From assembly GCF_036409155.1 (NCBI RefSeq), contig NZ_JAZGLW010000001.1, positions 186,001 through 250,000 of the forward strand: 64,000 bases of DNA, given 5' to 3'. The position numbers and the translations under genes were made by a program. This document shows positions 26,482 through 35,054 of the stretch, piece after piece. The notes below the pieces were generated by a model. The model had not been told where the DNA came from. It saw only the letters and a program-made list of their open reading frames with translations, and did not search any database. Position 1 is the first letter of the stretch. The number at the start of each line of letters is the position of its first letter. Source of the DNA: Mycobacterium sp. 050128 (GTDB taxonomy: Bacteria; Actinomycetota; Actinomycetes; Mycobacteriales; Mycobacteriaceae).

Positions 26482-28461
26482 CTAAGAAGTAATGGACAAC
26501 GCGGCGTCGAGGAGTTCGGCGAGGTGTTTCCAGTAGAACCAGTCGGCGATAGCGCAGCGCTGGGCTACCGGGTCGGCCGCGGCGTAAGCATCGTTGACGA
26601 CGGCGCCCTGGGCATGACTGACGTAGGCGTGGAAGGCCTGCAGATGCGGCGTCTGACGAAGAGGGTCGGTGGTGGCCATGGGCTTCATCACCTGTAGCCA
26701 CAGTCTGATGCGCTCATTACCGGGCGGGTTGGCATCCGCCGGCGCCGGCGGCAGCAATGCGAGCAACTGCGCGTCGGGCGTCTGCGCCAACCGCTCGGCC
26801 GCTTCGGGATTCACCACCTCTAACCGGGAGCGGCCGATCATCTCCCCGCTCTCGGGGATGTCATCGGGGTCGAGCACCAGCTGGGCCACACCCGGGTCGG
26901 AATCGGCGAACTGTTCGGCAGTACCGATCACCGCGCGCAACTCCGCGTCGCGATGAGCCACCCAGCCTTGCACGGCCACCACCGGATACGTGGCCCAGGA
27001 TGCCCGCTCGGCGGCCGGAATCGCGTCCTCGGCTGTGGCCATGAATACCGGCTCGGGCAACTGCACGCCGTCTGGGATATAGGCCAGCCCATAACTGTTG
27101 GCCACCACGATTGCGCCGTCGGTGGTCACACCGGTCACCCAGAAGAACCCGAGGTCCGGCCCTTTGTCGCCAACCGGGGCGTTCAACGCCGCCGCGATGC
27201 GCCGAGCCAACTGCAGCGGATCGGCCCCGCGTCGGCGCGCGGCATCGGCAGTTGCGGCGTCGGCAATCGCGTCGCGTTCTAGCCGAGCCGGCGAAACCGG
27301 GATCGCTGCAATCGCGTTGACTTCCGCCACCTGCCCCGCATCGACCGTTTCACGATGCGCTACGCCTTCGGCACGCGGCGCCGGACGATGCGTCGCAGCG
27401 GCCGGCCGGACCCCTGCGGATTGACCCCGGGACACTCGCCCGGCCGGACCGCCCACTCCCGGCACCCCGCCACCACCCGGCCCGGCACCCGACGCGGACC
27501 CGGCCGCGGCACCGGCGCCGGCCGCACCCGGCGCCATCGGCATCGCGGGCATGACACTCGCACTGGCGGGCGCTACCCGCGGTGAATCATCTTGCGGCCC
27601 AACTCCATACGGCGCAGCATCCGGCAGCAGCGGATCAGCCGGACCGTCACTGCCATCCCGCTCCGATGCCGCCGGGCGACGGACGGTGCCCGGCGTTGTC
27701 GGTCCGCTGCCCGGCGTTGTGTGACCGGGCGTTGCGGCAGCAGGCGTAGCCGGCGACCAGCCGGGAATCGTCGGCGCACCGAGACCGGGCAGCGACGGCT
27801 GCGGAATCGCCGGCCCCACCGGGGGCGGCGCAACCGGTCCTGGCGGCGGCGGGGCGACGGGTCCCGGCAGCGCTGGATCGGTGTCTGACGGCTCGTCGTC
27901 GCCGGGCCTCCCGGGCGGCGCCTTCTGGTCCAACAAGTCCTGAAGTGCGGTGTCGGGCGGCGTCCAGGCCTTACTTGCCAGGATCTGCTCGGCAGTCGCG
28001 GTCACCACGCCGGCGTTTGCCTCGTGCGTGGCGGTGACCACCGCGCGGATCGCTTCGGTCCGCTCGGCTTCGGTCAGCCTGAATTCGTTTGCCAGAGCGT
28101 CGATCTTGCGCTCGGCGACGTCGACGTTGTCGTAGATGTCTGACTTGGCTTGAATGATCGATCTGGCGATAGTTCTGTGCCAGGTGATCACAGTGGCAAG
28201 GCCGTTCTGCAGAGTCGCCAACGCTGCGACGAGTGTTCCTACTTCGCTATCGGCGGCCCCGGAGGCACTTCCCGACCAGACATTGCTGTCGAAGATCTCG
28301 AGCTGCTGATGCCGGCAGTTATCCGCTACGTCGCTGACCTGTCGCAACACCCGCATGTATTGCTCGGCGCGGTCGAAGTTGACGTCCTCGTCGGACTCCG
28401 GCCACGCGTTCGGGGCAAGCATCTCCACGGCGTACTCACCCGTCGGCGGCGCCAAGCCCAT
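26482..28461 (-). CDS. EspK-like ESX-secretion-associated protein
   Basis: A 659-residue protein with three parts. Residues 1-170 form a helical hairpin domain with the type VII turn WSG (NVWSGSASG, about residue 61) and the export-type motif YDNVD (YxxxD) about 50 residues later. Residues 180-370 are Pro/Gly-rich low-complexity linker. The C-terminal 270 residues are folded (FFWVTGVTTDGAIVVANSYGLAYIP) and resemble the C-terminal domain of EspK-type proteins. GAGGAG precedes the ATG. The upstream EspB-like gene makes a chaperone or co-secretion partnership likely by analogy. No ESX core genes are nearby. Confidence 0.7.
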   Translation of the reverse strand: MGLAPPTGEYAVEMLAPNAWPESDEDVNFDRAEQYMRVLRQVSDVADNCRHQQLEIFDSNVWSGSASGAADSEVGTLVAALATLQNGLATVITWHRTIARSIIQAKSDIYDNVDVAERKIDALANEFRLTEAERTEAIRAVVTATHEANAGVVTATAEQILASKAWTPPDTALQDLLDQKAPPGRPGDDEPSDTDPALPGPVAPPPPGPVAPPPVGPAIPQPSLPGLGAPTIPGWSPATPAAATPGHTTPGSGPTTPGTVRRPAASERDGSDGPADPLLPDAAPYGVGPQDDSPRVAPASASVMPAMPMAPGAAGAGAAAGSASGAGPGGGGVPGVGGPAGRVSRGQSAGVRPAAATHRPAPRAEGVAHRETVDAGQVAEVNAIAAIPVSPARLERDAIADAATADAARRRGADPLQLARRIAAALNAPVGDKGPDLGFFWVTGVTTDGAIVVANSYGLAYIPDGVQLPEPVFMATAEDAIPAAERASWATYPVVAVQGWVAHRDAELRAVIGTAEQFADSDPGVAQLVLDPDDIPESGEMIGRSRLEVVNPEAAERLAQTPDAQLLALLPPAPADANPPGNERIRLWLQVMKPMATTDPLRQTPHLQAFHAYVSHAQGAVVNDAYAAADPVAQRCAIADWFYWKHLAELLDAALSITS

Positions 28462-28489
28462 CGATTACTCCTCGTTCCACGACTGCCGC

Positions 28490-30040
28490 CTACTGCTTGG
28501 GCACTTCCTTGGCACCGCGCAAACCGATGACACCCTCAGTCCACGACCGTTCCTCGGTATACAGCGCTTCCTTATCACCCTCGACGCGCTTGCCTTTGCC
28601 GCCCTTGTCCCCACCGGCGGCGGGAGCGCCTCCCATGCCACCGCCCATGGCGCCGGGCGTCCCGCCGACACCCGGGACTGCACGACCCGGACCCGCGGGC
28701 CCGGCGGCGCCGGCCTTGGGCGTCGCACTGTCCTCTCCCCAGGACTGCAATGGCGTCCCTGGCCCACCGGCCCCACCGAACGATGCCGGTTTGACCCCAC
28801 CGCCGTGCGGAAGCTTCGGCCCCCCTTGGCCTTTCAGGTCCTTCAAGGCCTCAGCGATCGCCGGGTCGGGCTGGGGTGTCGAAGGCGTCATCGGCATCAT
28901 CGGCATCGAGGGCAGACCCGAGAGTCCGCCGCTGCCCCCACCCCCGGGGGTGATGTTTGGGTCATTCGCCGGATCCGGTTTCGACGGTGGCCTTAAAACG
29001 TCCTTCGGCTTCGTCGCGGGTTTCAAATTATGCTTTTTTCTCTCCTCCAATTCCGCGGCCCATTCCCACTCCCAGTATTGGTCGGGGGTGGGCACGAATG
29101 GTTTCGGGGGTTTCGGCTTGTCGACATTTTGGGCCGGGGGCGGCGCATCCGGGTTGACCGGTGCCACGCTCTTCAGACTTGCCCGGTACGGGGCGATTGC
29201 CTCCAACGACTCCTGGGACACCCCCGTGTAAAACGTAGGCCACCAATTCGGATATTTTCTGGTGAAGTTCTCGCCCGCGGGTGACAAGATGAATTTCTCC
29301 AGGTCCACGAATGTCTGGTGGTCATATTTGATGCGCCCCTCAGCCCGCCAATTGCCCGCGTAGACATGGTCGTGGCGAGCCTTTTTGTGCGCATCCACAA
29401 CTGCTCGCGCCTGGTCAGCCATCTGCTGGCACAGTGCCGCCATCGCGTTCAACCACGTTGCGTACGCGTTGAAATTGGCCTGGACCTTCTGACACGCGCC
29501 GGTGATGTCGTCGCTGCTCCATCCCTCGATCGGTACGAATCGCTTTGTGGCATCCCGTAACACCGACTTGTACTGCTCCCACGCATCCGCGAAGCGACTC
29601 AGCGATGCGCCCTGATCGCTTTCCTCGAGTTGCCGCGCCGTAACTTCTACCTCTCGGAACTGGGTTGGGATCGGGACGGGGGCGGCGAGAACCGACCCTG
29701 TGCCAAGCATCGCCGGCCCGAAATCCTCATTGGCGACCCCAACCATGACCGCCTGCGGCGCGGACGTTTCATTCCTGAGGGCCGCAGCGCTCCCCTCGTC
29801 GATGACTTCGTAGGCGAAGGCCGCGTTGCGCAGCGACTCGGCCAGACTTTTCCACTCCGTTTCTGCACGCGAAATCTTGTCTCGCATTTGGTCAGCGCCG
29901 TACGCAAGGTCGGCGACCGCATTTCTTACGAAGTCGAGGGTGCAGGCCGGTTGGGGGTTGTCGGCGGGCGGGCGTCGGAGCGGGACCTCCAGCACGTCGG
30001 CTCGCTGCTTGAGTTTGTCGGGGATCACCGTCAGCGTCAT
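28490..30040 (-). CDS. EspB-like PE/PPE-fold secreted protein
   Basis: A 516-residue protein. The N-terminal 280 residues look like the fused PE-PPE helical bundle of EspB: a hairpin ending in FAYEVIDEG (YxxxD, about residues 84-92), then a second set of helices with GWSSDD in the position of the WxG turn. The C-terminal half is Pro/Gly-rich and disordered with repeated PMMPM and GGMGG runs, also as in EspB. AGGAG precedes the ATG. EspB is an ESX-1 substrate that oligomerises at the cell envelope. The gene is followed 28 bases later by the EspK-like gene. Confidence 0.7.
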   Translation of the reverse strand: MTLTVIPDKLKQRADVLEVPLRRPPADNPQPACTLDFVRNAVADLAYGADQMRDKISRAETEWKSLAESLRNAAFAYEVIDEGSAAALRNETSAPQAVMVGVANEDFGPAMLGTGSVLAAPVPIPTQFREVEVTARQLEESDQGASLSRFADAWEQYKSVLRDATKRFVPIEGWSSDDITGACQKVQANFNAYATWLNAMAALCQQMADQARAVVDAHKKARHDHVYAGNWRAEGRIKYDHQTFVDLEKFILSPAGENFTRKYPNWWPTFYTGVSQESLEAIAPYRASLKSVAPVNPDAPPPAQNVDKPKPPKPFVPTPDQYWEWEWAAELEERKKHNLKPATKPKDVLRPPSKPDPANDPNITPGGGGSGGLSGLPSMPMMPMTPSTPQPDPAIAEALKDLKGQGGPKLPHGGGVKPASFGGAGGPGTPLQSWGEDSATPKAGAAGPAGPGRAVPGVGGTPGAMGGGMGGAPAAGGDKGGKGKRVEGDKEALYTEERSWTEGVIGLRGAKEVPKQ

Positions 30041-30388
30041 GGTGAATCATCTCCTAGCGGCCACAGGGCTTGGAAAAGCGGACGACCAGCGTCGTTGAGA
30101 TTTCATCACACAACGCCACCGGCAACTGGCGAACCGGCAACGTGGGTTAGGGGACATCTCGGCGACCCTTGGAGGACGCCTCGACGTCACCCGCGGTTAG
30201 CCTAACCTGAGCTTGCGGCACGTACATGCACCAAATATTCGAGTCGACGTGCGCGGCGCCGCTGACGGACTCGGCCCCGGACCGCAACGCTCCCGCCTTC
30301 GCCACGCGGCGCGCCGGCGGCCACCATGCTTGACCCTAGTACCCTAGGGGGGTACCGTTCGGCGCATGTTTGAAGGCGCGACCACCTC
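30041..30388. other. Intergenic region upstream of EspB-like and DUF5134 genes
   Basis: This 348-base region holds the promoters of two divergent genes. No open frame with coding character was seen. The only clear element is the copper-type operator at 30340-30354. Confidence 0.6.
30340..30354. promoter_or_regulatory. RicR/CsoR-type copper operator
   Basis: TACCC-TAGGG-GGGTA matches exactly the 15-bp TACCC-N5-GGGTA palindrome recognised by the mycobacterial copper repressor RicR and related CsoR proteins. It lies 35 bases before the TTG start of the DUF5134 gene. Copper induction of that gene is predicted. Confidence 0.75.
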
Positions 30389-30994
30389 TTGATCGACGAC
30401 TTTGCGCTGCGGTGGATCGTCACCGCGCTCTTCGGTGTCAGCATTGCGACTTACGTCTATATCCTTGTCGCGCAACGTGACCGATCGACCCGCACAATCG
30501 ACCATCTGTTGCACCTGACGATGGCGGCGGCAATGATCCTGATGGCGTGGCACATCGGAATAAGTCTCTCGACGGCCGGGCCGATGATCTTCTTCGTTTT
30601 GGCGGGTACCTGGTTTGTGCGCGCGGCCTGCGCACGCTCGTCCGCTACCGGTGCGCGACTCACCAACTCCTACTACGCCGTGATGGCGGCGGCGATGGTG
30701 TGGATGTACGCGGTGATGAGCGGCAACCTGCCCGGCCAGGCCAGCCACCCGAAGCTGGACTCCCTGGCCATGAACATGCCCGGCATGGAGATGCCGGTAC
30801 ACGGGATGTCCAGGACGCCAACCGGATTCGGGTGGATCACCACGGTGAACTGGATTGTGGCACTCGGGTTCGCGGTGGCGGCGCTGTATTGGTCAAGCCG
30901 TTGCGCCGCCCGGCGGCAGTCCGCGCGCTTGGAACCGCTCTATCAAGCATGCGCTGCCGCCGGCACCGCGGCGATGTTCTTCACCCAGCTCTAG
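30389..30994 (+). CDS. DUF5134 membrane protein, probably copper-responsive
   Basis: A 201-residue protein with five or six membrane segments and regularly placed Met and His in them (HLLHLTMAAAMILMAWHIG), as in DUF5134. An extracytoplasmic loop is Met-rich (LAMNMPGMEMPVHGMSRTP), a typical Cu(I)-binding composition. The start at TTG 30389 follows the copper operator; no strong ribosome site is seen, so a different start is possible. It lies beside desA3 with convergent stops nine bases apart and marks the end of the accessory region. Confidence 0.75.
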   Translation: MIDDFALRWIVTALFGVSIATYVYILVAQRDRSTRTIDHLLHLTMAAAMILMAWHIGISLSTAGPMIFFVLAGTWFVRAACARSSATGARLTNSYYAVMAAAMVWMYAVMSGNLPGQASHPKLDSLAMNMPGMEMPVHGMSRTPTGFGWITTVNWIVALGFAVAALYWSSRCAARRQSARLEPLYQACAAAGTAAMFFTQL

Positions 30995-31003
30995 GCGCAG
31001 CGC

Positions 31004-32299
31004 CTAGGCCGCCAGATCGTCGGCGTCCCTGAGCATCTGCTCCATTTTCTTCATGGCGCGCTTGTTGCGGCGCCAACCCCGAACGGTCGCGATGGCGGTC
31101 TTGAGCCCGCGCCGCCGGCCGGTCTCCGGGTCGGTACCGGCGAAATCGGCCTCCAGTTCGGCGAACATCCGCTCGCTGCGCGTCTCCGGCGCATCGTCGG
31201 CGTTGTCGAGCAAGTACTTGTTGGGCAATGACAGCTTGGCCAACGTGCGCCAGGTCTTGCCGTACTGCACCAGGAATGAGCCTGTGGTGTAAGGCAAGTC
31301 GTACTTGTCGCAGATCTCGCGCACTCGCACCGAGATCTCGTGGAGCCGGTTGCTCGGCAGATCCGGGTAGAGGTGGTGCTCGATCTGGTGGCACAGGTTG
31401 CCGCTCATGAACCGAAGCAGCCATCCGCCTTCGAAGTTGGCACTGCCCAGCATCTGGCGCAGGTACCACTGGCCCTTCGTCTCGCCGATCATGTCAGTCT
31501 TGGTGAATTTCTCTGCGCCATCTGGAAAGTGGCCACAGAAGATCACCGCGTTGGCCCACACGTTACGGATCACGTTGGCGACGGCATTGGCCTTCAACGT
31601 GGACTTGTAGGTCGCGCCGGGTGACAGCGAGGTCAGCGCCGGGAACGCGACGTAGTCCTTGAGCAGCTGACGGCCGGCCTTGGCGAAGAACTCTTCCGTG
31701 CGTTCCCGCGCCTCGTCCTGATCCATCCGCTTCTTGACTATCTTGCCGATCTCGACGTGCTGCAGGCCGACGCCCCACTCAAAACCGAGGGCCAGCAACG
31801 TGTTCCACACCAGGTTGAAAAGGTTGAACTTCTTCCAGCGCTGGTCGCGGGTGACCCGCAGCATGCCGTAGCCGACGTCGTCGTCCATCCCGAGGATGTT
31901 CGTGTACTTGTGGTGCACGAAGTTGTGGGTGTAACGCCAGTGCTTGGACGACCCGCTCATGTCCCACTCCCACGAGGAGGAGTGGATCTCCGGGTCGTTC
32001 ATCCAGTCCCACTGGCCGTGCATGACGTTGTGGCCGATCTCCATGTTCTCGATGATCTTGGCCACGCCCAGGGTCACAGTGCCGGCCCACCATGCCGAGC
32101 GCCGCGAACTCGCGGCCAGCATCAGTCGGGCGGACACTTCCAGCGCACGCTGCGCGGCGATGGTGCGGCGGATGTAGCGGGCGTCCCGCTCGCCGCGTGA
32201 GTCCTCTACGTCCTGGCGGATAGCATCCAGCTCAACGGCCAGGGCTTCGATATCAGCGTCCGACAGATGCGCAAATACGTCGACGTCTGTGATCGCCAT
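31004..32299 (-). CDS. desA3: Membrane fatty acyl-CoA desaturase DesA3, Rv3229c ortholog
   Basis: A 431-residue integral membrane delta-9 desaturase that converts stearoyl-CoA to oleoyl-CoA. Three histidine boxes for the di-iron site are present: HNVMHG (about residue 92), HNFVHH (about 127) and HQIEHH in the C-terminal half. The start is ATG 32299, after GGGAGGTGAGAACG; the ATG three codons upstream would absorb this ribosome site. Electrons come from the NADPH-dependent reductase encoded just upstream at 32385-33536. A 24-bp palindrome lies 49 bases before the start. Confidence 0.94.
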   Translation of the reverse strand: MAITDVDVFAHLSDADIEALAVELDAIRQDVEDSRGERDARYIRRTIAAQRALEVSARLMLAASSRRSAWWAGTVTLGVAKIIENMEIGHNVMHGQWDWMNDPEIHSSSWEWDMSGSSKHWRYTHNFVHHKYTNILGMDDDVGYGMLRVTRDQRWKKFNLFNLVWNTLLALGFEWGVGLQHVEIGKIVKKRMDQDEARERTEEFFAKAGRQLLKDYVAFPALTSLSPGATYKSTLKANAVANVIRNVWANAVIFCGHFPDGAEKFTKTDMIGETKGQWYLRQMLGSANFEGGWLLRFMSGNLCHQIEHHLYPDLPSNRLHEISVRVREICDKYDLPYTTGSFLVQYGKTWRTLAKLSLPNKYLLDNADDAPETRSERMFAELEADFAGTDPETGRRRGLKTAIATVRGWRRNKRAMKKMEQMLRDADDLAA

Positions 32300-32347
32300 C
32301 GTTCTCACCTCCCGGCGTTCGATTCTATGGTCAGTACCTACGCTATC

Positions 32348-32371
32348 GTAACCTACGACCCCGTAGGTTAC
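32348..32371. promoter_or_regulatory. Perfect palindrome upstream of desA3
   Basis: Arms GTAACCTACG and CGTAGGTTAC (10 bases each) flank ACCC. The element lies between the reductase stop and the desA3 start, about 49 bases upstream of desA3. It is probably a TetR-type operator; it also could fold as a hairpin in the read-through transcript of the reductase gene. Confidence 0.65.
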
Positions 32372-32384
32372 CTATGAGTAATAC

Positions 32385-33536
32385 TTAAATGTCGAGCACA
32401 CAATCGCCGGAAGCGGCCGACACGCAGGTCTGCACTCGGCTCCCGGGCTCGTGTTCCTGCCCGGTTCGCAGGTCACGGACGTGGCCCTCCAGCAGGGGTA
32501 CCACGCAGGACTGGCAGATACCCATCCGGCAGCCGAAGGGCATCTGGATTCCGGCCCCCTCCCCCGCGTCCATCAGCGAGGTCGCGGCGTCGGCGGCCAC
32601 CGTGCGACCGGTTCGGCCGAAGGTCACCGTTCCGCCCTCCCCGGCCGGTGCCGCCTTGGCCACCGCGAACCGCTCCAGGTGCAACCGGTCGCTGATCCCC
32701 GCGGCCGCCCAGACCTTCTCGGCCTGGGCCAGCATGCCCTCGGGTCCGCAGGCCCAGGTTTGACGTTCGCGCCAGTCCGGCACCTCGTCGTCGAGCCGGG
32801 CGAGGTCGAGCCGCCCCTGCGCTCGGGTCTCGCGTACCCGCAACCGGTAACCGGGGTGCACCGACGCGAGCGCGGTCAACTCGCTGCCGAACATCACGTC
32901 CGATTCGGTGGGCGCCGAATGGATGTGCTGAATGTCACCAATTTGCTTGCGGCGCACCAGCGTTCGCAACATTGACATCACCGGCGTGATCCCCGATCCC
33001 GCAGTGAGGAACAGCATCGACGCCGGAGCCGGGTCGGGCAGGACGAAATTGCCCTGGGGTGCGGCCAGCCGCACGATGGTTCCCGGCTCGACGCCGGCCA
33101 CCAGGTGGCTGGACAGGAAGCCTTCCGGCATCGCCTTGACGGTGATCGTCACGGTGCGCTCGGGGCCGGACCCCGACCGCGCGACCGGGCTCGAGGTCAG
33201 CGAGTACGACCGCCAGCGCCAGCGGCCGTCCATCCGCAGTCCGATCCCGATGTACTGGCCCGGCTCGAAGTCGAAGCTGAAACCCCAGCCCGGCTTGATG
33301 ACCAGGGTCGCGGAGTCCTCGGTCTCGCGGCGGACCTGCACGATGCGGCCCCGCAATTCCCGGGCCGACCACAGCGGGTTGGCCAGATGCAGATAGTCGT
33401 CGGGCAACAGCGGCGTCGTGATGCGCGCAGCGAGCTGGCGCAGCGCATGCCAGCCGGGATGCCGTTCCGCCCCCGCGACGGTGGGGCGCTTGGTGTCGAC
33501 GACATTCGCGGTGACCGATTGGAATTTCCTACCCAT
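32385..33536 (-). CDS. Ferredoxin reductase-type electron donor to DesA3, Rv3230c ortholog
   Basis: A 383-residue flavoprotein with three domains in order: FAD-binding ([13 protein letters not shown], about residue 110), NAD(P)-binding ([20 protein letters not shown]), and a C-terminal plant-type 2Fe-2S ferredoxin domain (CRMGICQSC and a later CV near [16 protein letters not shown]). It passes electrons from NADPH to DesA3. The start ATG 33536 is 15 bases from a 17-bp palindrome. It is upstream of desA3 on the same strand and separated from it by an intergenic palindrome, so the two may have both shared and separate promoters. Confidence 0.93.
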   Translation of the reverse strand: MGRKFQSVTANVVDTKRPTVAGAERHPGWHALRQLAARITTPLLPDDYLHLANPLWSARELRGRIVQVRRETEDSATLVIKPGWGFSFDFEPGQYIGIGLRMDGRWRWRSYSLTSSPVARSGSGPERTVTITVKAMPEGFLSSHLVAGVEPGTIVRLAAPQGNFVLPDPAPASMLFLTAGSGITPVMSMLRTLVRRKQIGDIQHIHSAPTESDVMFGSELTALASVHPGYRLRVRETRAQGRLDLARLDDEVPDWRERQTWACGPEGMLAQAEKVWAAAGISDRLHLERFAVAKAAPAGEGGTVTFGRTGRTVAADAATSLMDAGEGAGIQMPFGCRMGICQSCVVPLLEGHVRDLRTGQEHEPGSRVQTCVSAASGDCVLDI

Positions 33537-33550
33537 AATGAAAGCTACGG

Positions 33551-33567
33551 TACCGTAAGTTACGGTA
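33551..33567. promoter_or_regulatory. Perfect palindrome upstream of the DesA3 reductase gene
   Basis: TACCGTAA-G-TTACGGTA is perfect over 17 bases and overlaps a second palindrome, TACGGTACCGTA (33546-33557). It lies 15 bases before the start codon, in the position of a repressor operator. The core shares CGTA/GTTAC elements with the desA3 palindrome. Confidence 0.65.
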
Positions 33568-33623
33568 TCTTTTCCAGGTCCACACGCCCGGATTGCGTCA
33601 CATTCGCCGACGCGTCGTGGCGG

Positions 33624-34142
33624 TCACAACAGCTCGAGCAGGAACGGCAATTCCTGGTTCGCATACCACGCCAAATCGTGGTCCTGGGCGTCGCCGACGA
33701 TCAGGTCCGCATCCTCATCCCCCAGGTCAGCGGCGTCGATGGCCTCAATCGCCTTGGCGACCGCCTCTTCGGCGCCGGCGTTGTCGACATAGGCCGCGAC
33801 CACCTGGTCCATCGAGACCGGCCCGCCGATTCTGACCACCGCATCGTCGAGATCGGGACGGAAGGTGACGTCATCGACCTCGGCGGCCAGCACCGCGCGC
33901 CGTGGCCGTGCCGACTGATCGGCTCCGCCGGCTTCCCGGTCCGCCAGCAGCCGCAGCGAGGCCAGCGCCGCCTCACGCAACGCGACGTCAGCGAGCTCGT
34001 CCTCGTCGCCTTCCGCGTAGGCCTCGCGCAGTGTCGGCGTCACCGCGAATGCGGTGCCGTTGACCGGCCGCAGCGAGTCCTCGGCGACGAGCTGCTGCAG
34101 CATCGTCAGTGTGGCCGGAATGTAGACCTGGGTCGCGCCCAT
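33624..34142 (-). CDS. DUF6912-type conserved hypothetical, Rv3231c ortholog
   Basis: A 172-residue acidic soluble protein starting MGATQVYIPATLTMLQQLV, conserved in actinobacteria at this location. No catalytic motif is visible. The start lies two bases from the ppk2 stop, so it is probably in one unit with ppk2. The function is unknown. Confidence 0.82.
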   Translation of the reverse strand: MGATQVYIPATLTMLQQLVAEDSLRPVNGTAFAVTPTLREAYAEGDEDELADVALREAALASLRLLADREAGGADQSARPRRAVLAAEVDDVTFRPDLDDAVVRIGGPVSMDQVVAAYVDNAGAEEAVAKAIEAIDAADLGDEDADLIVGDAQDHDLAWYANQELPFLLELL

Positions 34143-34144
34143 CC

Positions 34145-35032
34145 CTAGGCCTCGATCAAGGTCGCGGCGTAGTCGTCGACATACGTCGACAGCTCGCGCG
34201 GCGGACGCTGGTAGTTGCCGCTGAGGACCGGACGTGCCGGCAAATCAACCTTCGGCTGGTCGACCTCGTGGTAGGAGATGCTGGACAACAGGTGGTGCAT
34301 CATGTTCAGCCGCGCGTGCTTCTTGATATCGGAATCCACTATGTACCAGGGACTTACCGGCGTATCGGTGTGCACCATCATCTCGTCTCTGGCGCGCGAA
34401 TAGTCCTCCCAGCGGTACACCGATTCCAAGTCCGTCGTGGACAGTTTCCAGCGCCGGACGGGATCGTTACGGCGCGCCTTGAAACGGCGCAACTGTTCGG
34501 ACTCGGAAACCGAAAACCAGTACTTGCGCAGCAGAATCCCGTCGTCGATCAGCATCTGCTCGAATATCGGAGTCTGCCGCAAAAACAGCGCATGTTCTTG
34601 CGGCGTGCAGAATCCCATGACTTTCTCGATGCCGGCGCGGTTGTACCACGATCGGTCGAACAGCACGATTTCGCCCTCGGAGGGCAGATGCGCGATATAC
34701 CGCTGGTAGTACCACTGGCCACGTTCTCGACCCGTGGGCACCGGCAAGGCGGCGATAGTGGCGGTACGGGGACTGAGGTATTCGGTGATCCGTTTGATTG
34801 CACCACCCTTGCCTGCGGCGTCGCGGCCTTCGAAGAGCACTACGACTCGCGAGCCGCTATACCGCACCCACTCCTGCAGCTTCACGAATTCTGCTTGTAG
34901 CCTGAACAATTCGGCTTCATAGACGGCATCGGAGATCCTGGCAGCGTCGCGCGCCGGCGATTTCTTTTTCTTCACCTTCGCTGCCGGTGCGCCGTGATTC
35001 GAAGTGCCCACATCAACGAATGGTAGATGCAC
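34145..35032 (-). CDS. ppk2: Polyphosphate kinase 2, Rv3232c ortholog
   Basis: A 295-residue PPK2-family enzyme that transfers phosphate between polyphosphate and nucleoside diphosphates, in mycobacteria favouring GTP formation. Walker A is FEGRDAAGKGG, and the lid/Walker B region is VLFDRSWYNRAG. GTG 35032 (VHLPFVDVGTSNHG) is chosen because it gives the 295-residue length I recall for M. tuberculosis and aligns with that N-terminus; GTG 35047 would add five residues. The gene is followed closely by the Rv3231c ortholog and preceded by tgs3. Confidence 0.92.
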   Translation of the reverse strand: MHLPFVDVGTSNHGAPAAKVKKKKSPARDAARISDAVYEAELFRLQAEFVKLQEWVRYSGSRVVVLFEGRDAAGKGGAIKRITEYLSPRTATIAALPVPTGRERGQWYYQRYIAHLPSEGEIVLFDRSWYNRAGIEKVMGFCTPQEHALFLRQTPIFEQMLIDDGILLRKYWFSVSESEQLRRFKARRNDPVRRWKLSTTDLESVYRWEDYSRARDEMMVHTDTPVSPWYIVDSDIKKHARLNMMHHLLSSISYHEVDQPKVDLPARPVLSGNYQRPPRELSTYVDDYAATLIEA

Positions 35033-35054
35033 GCATACCAATTTCACCGCACAA

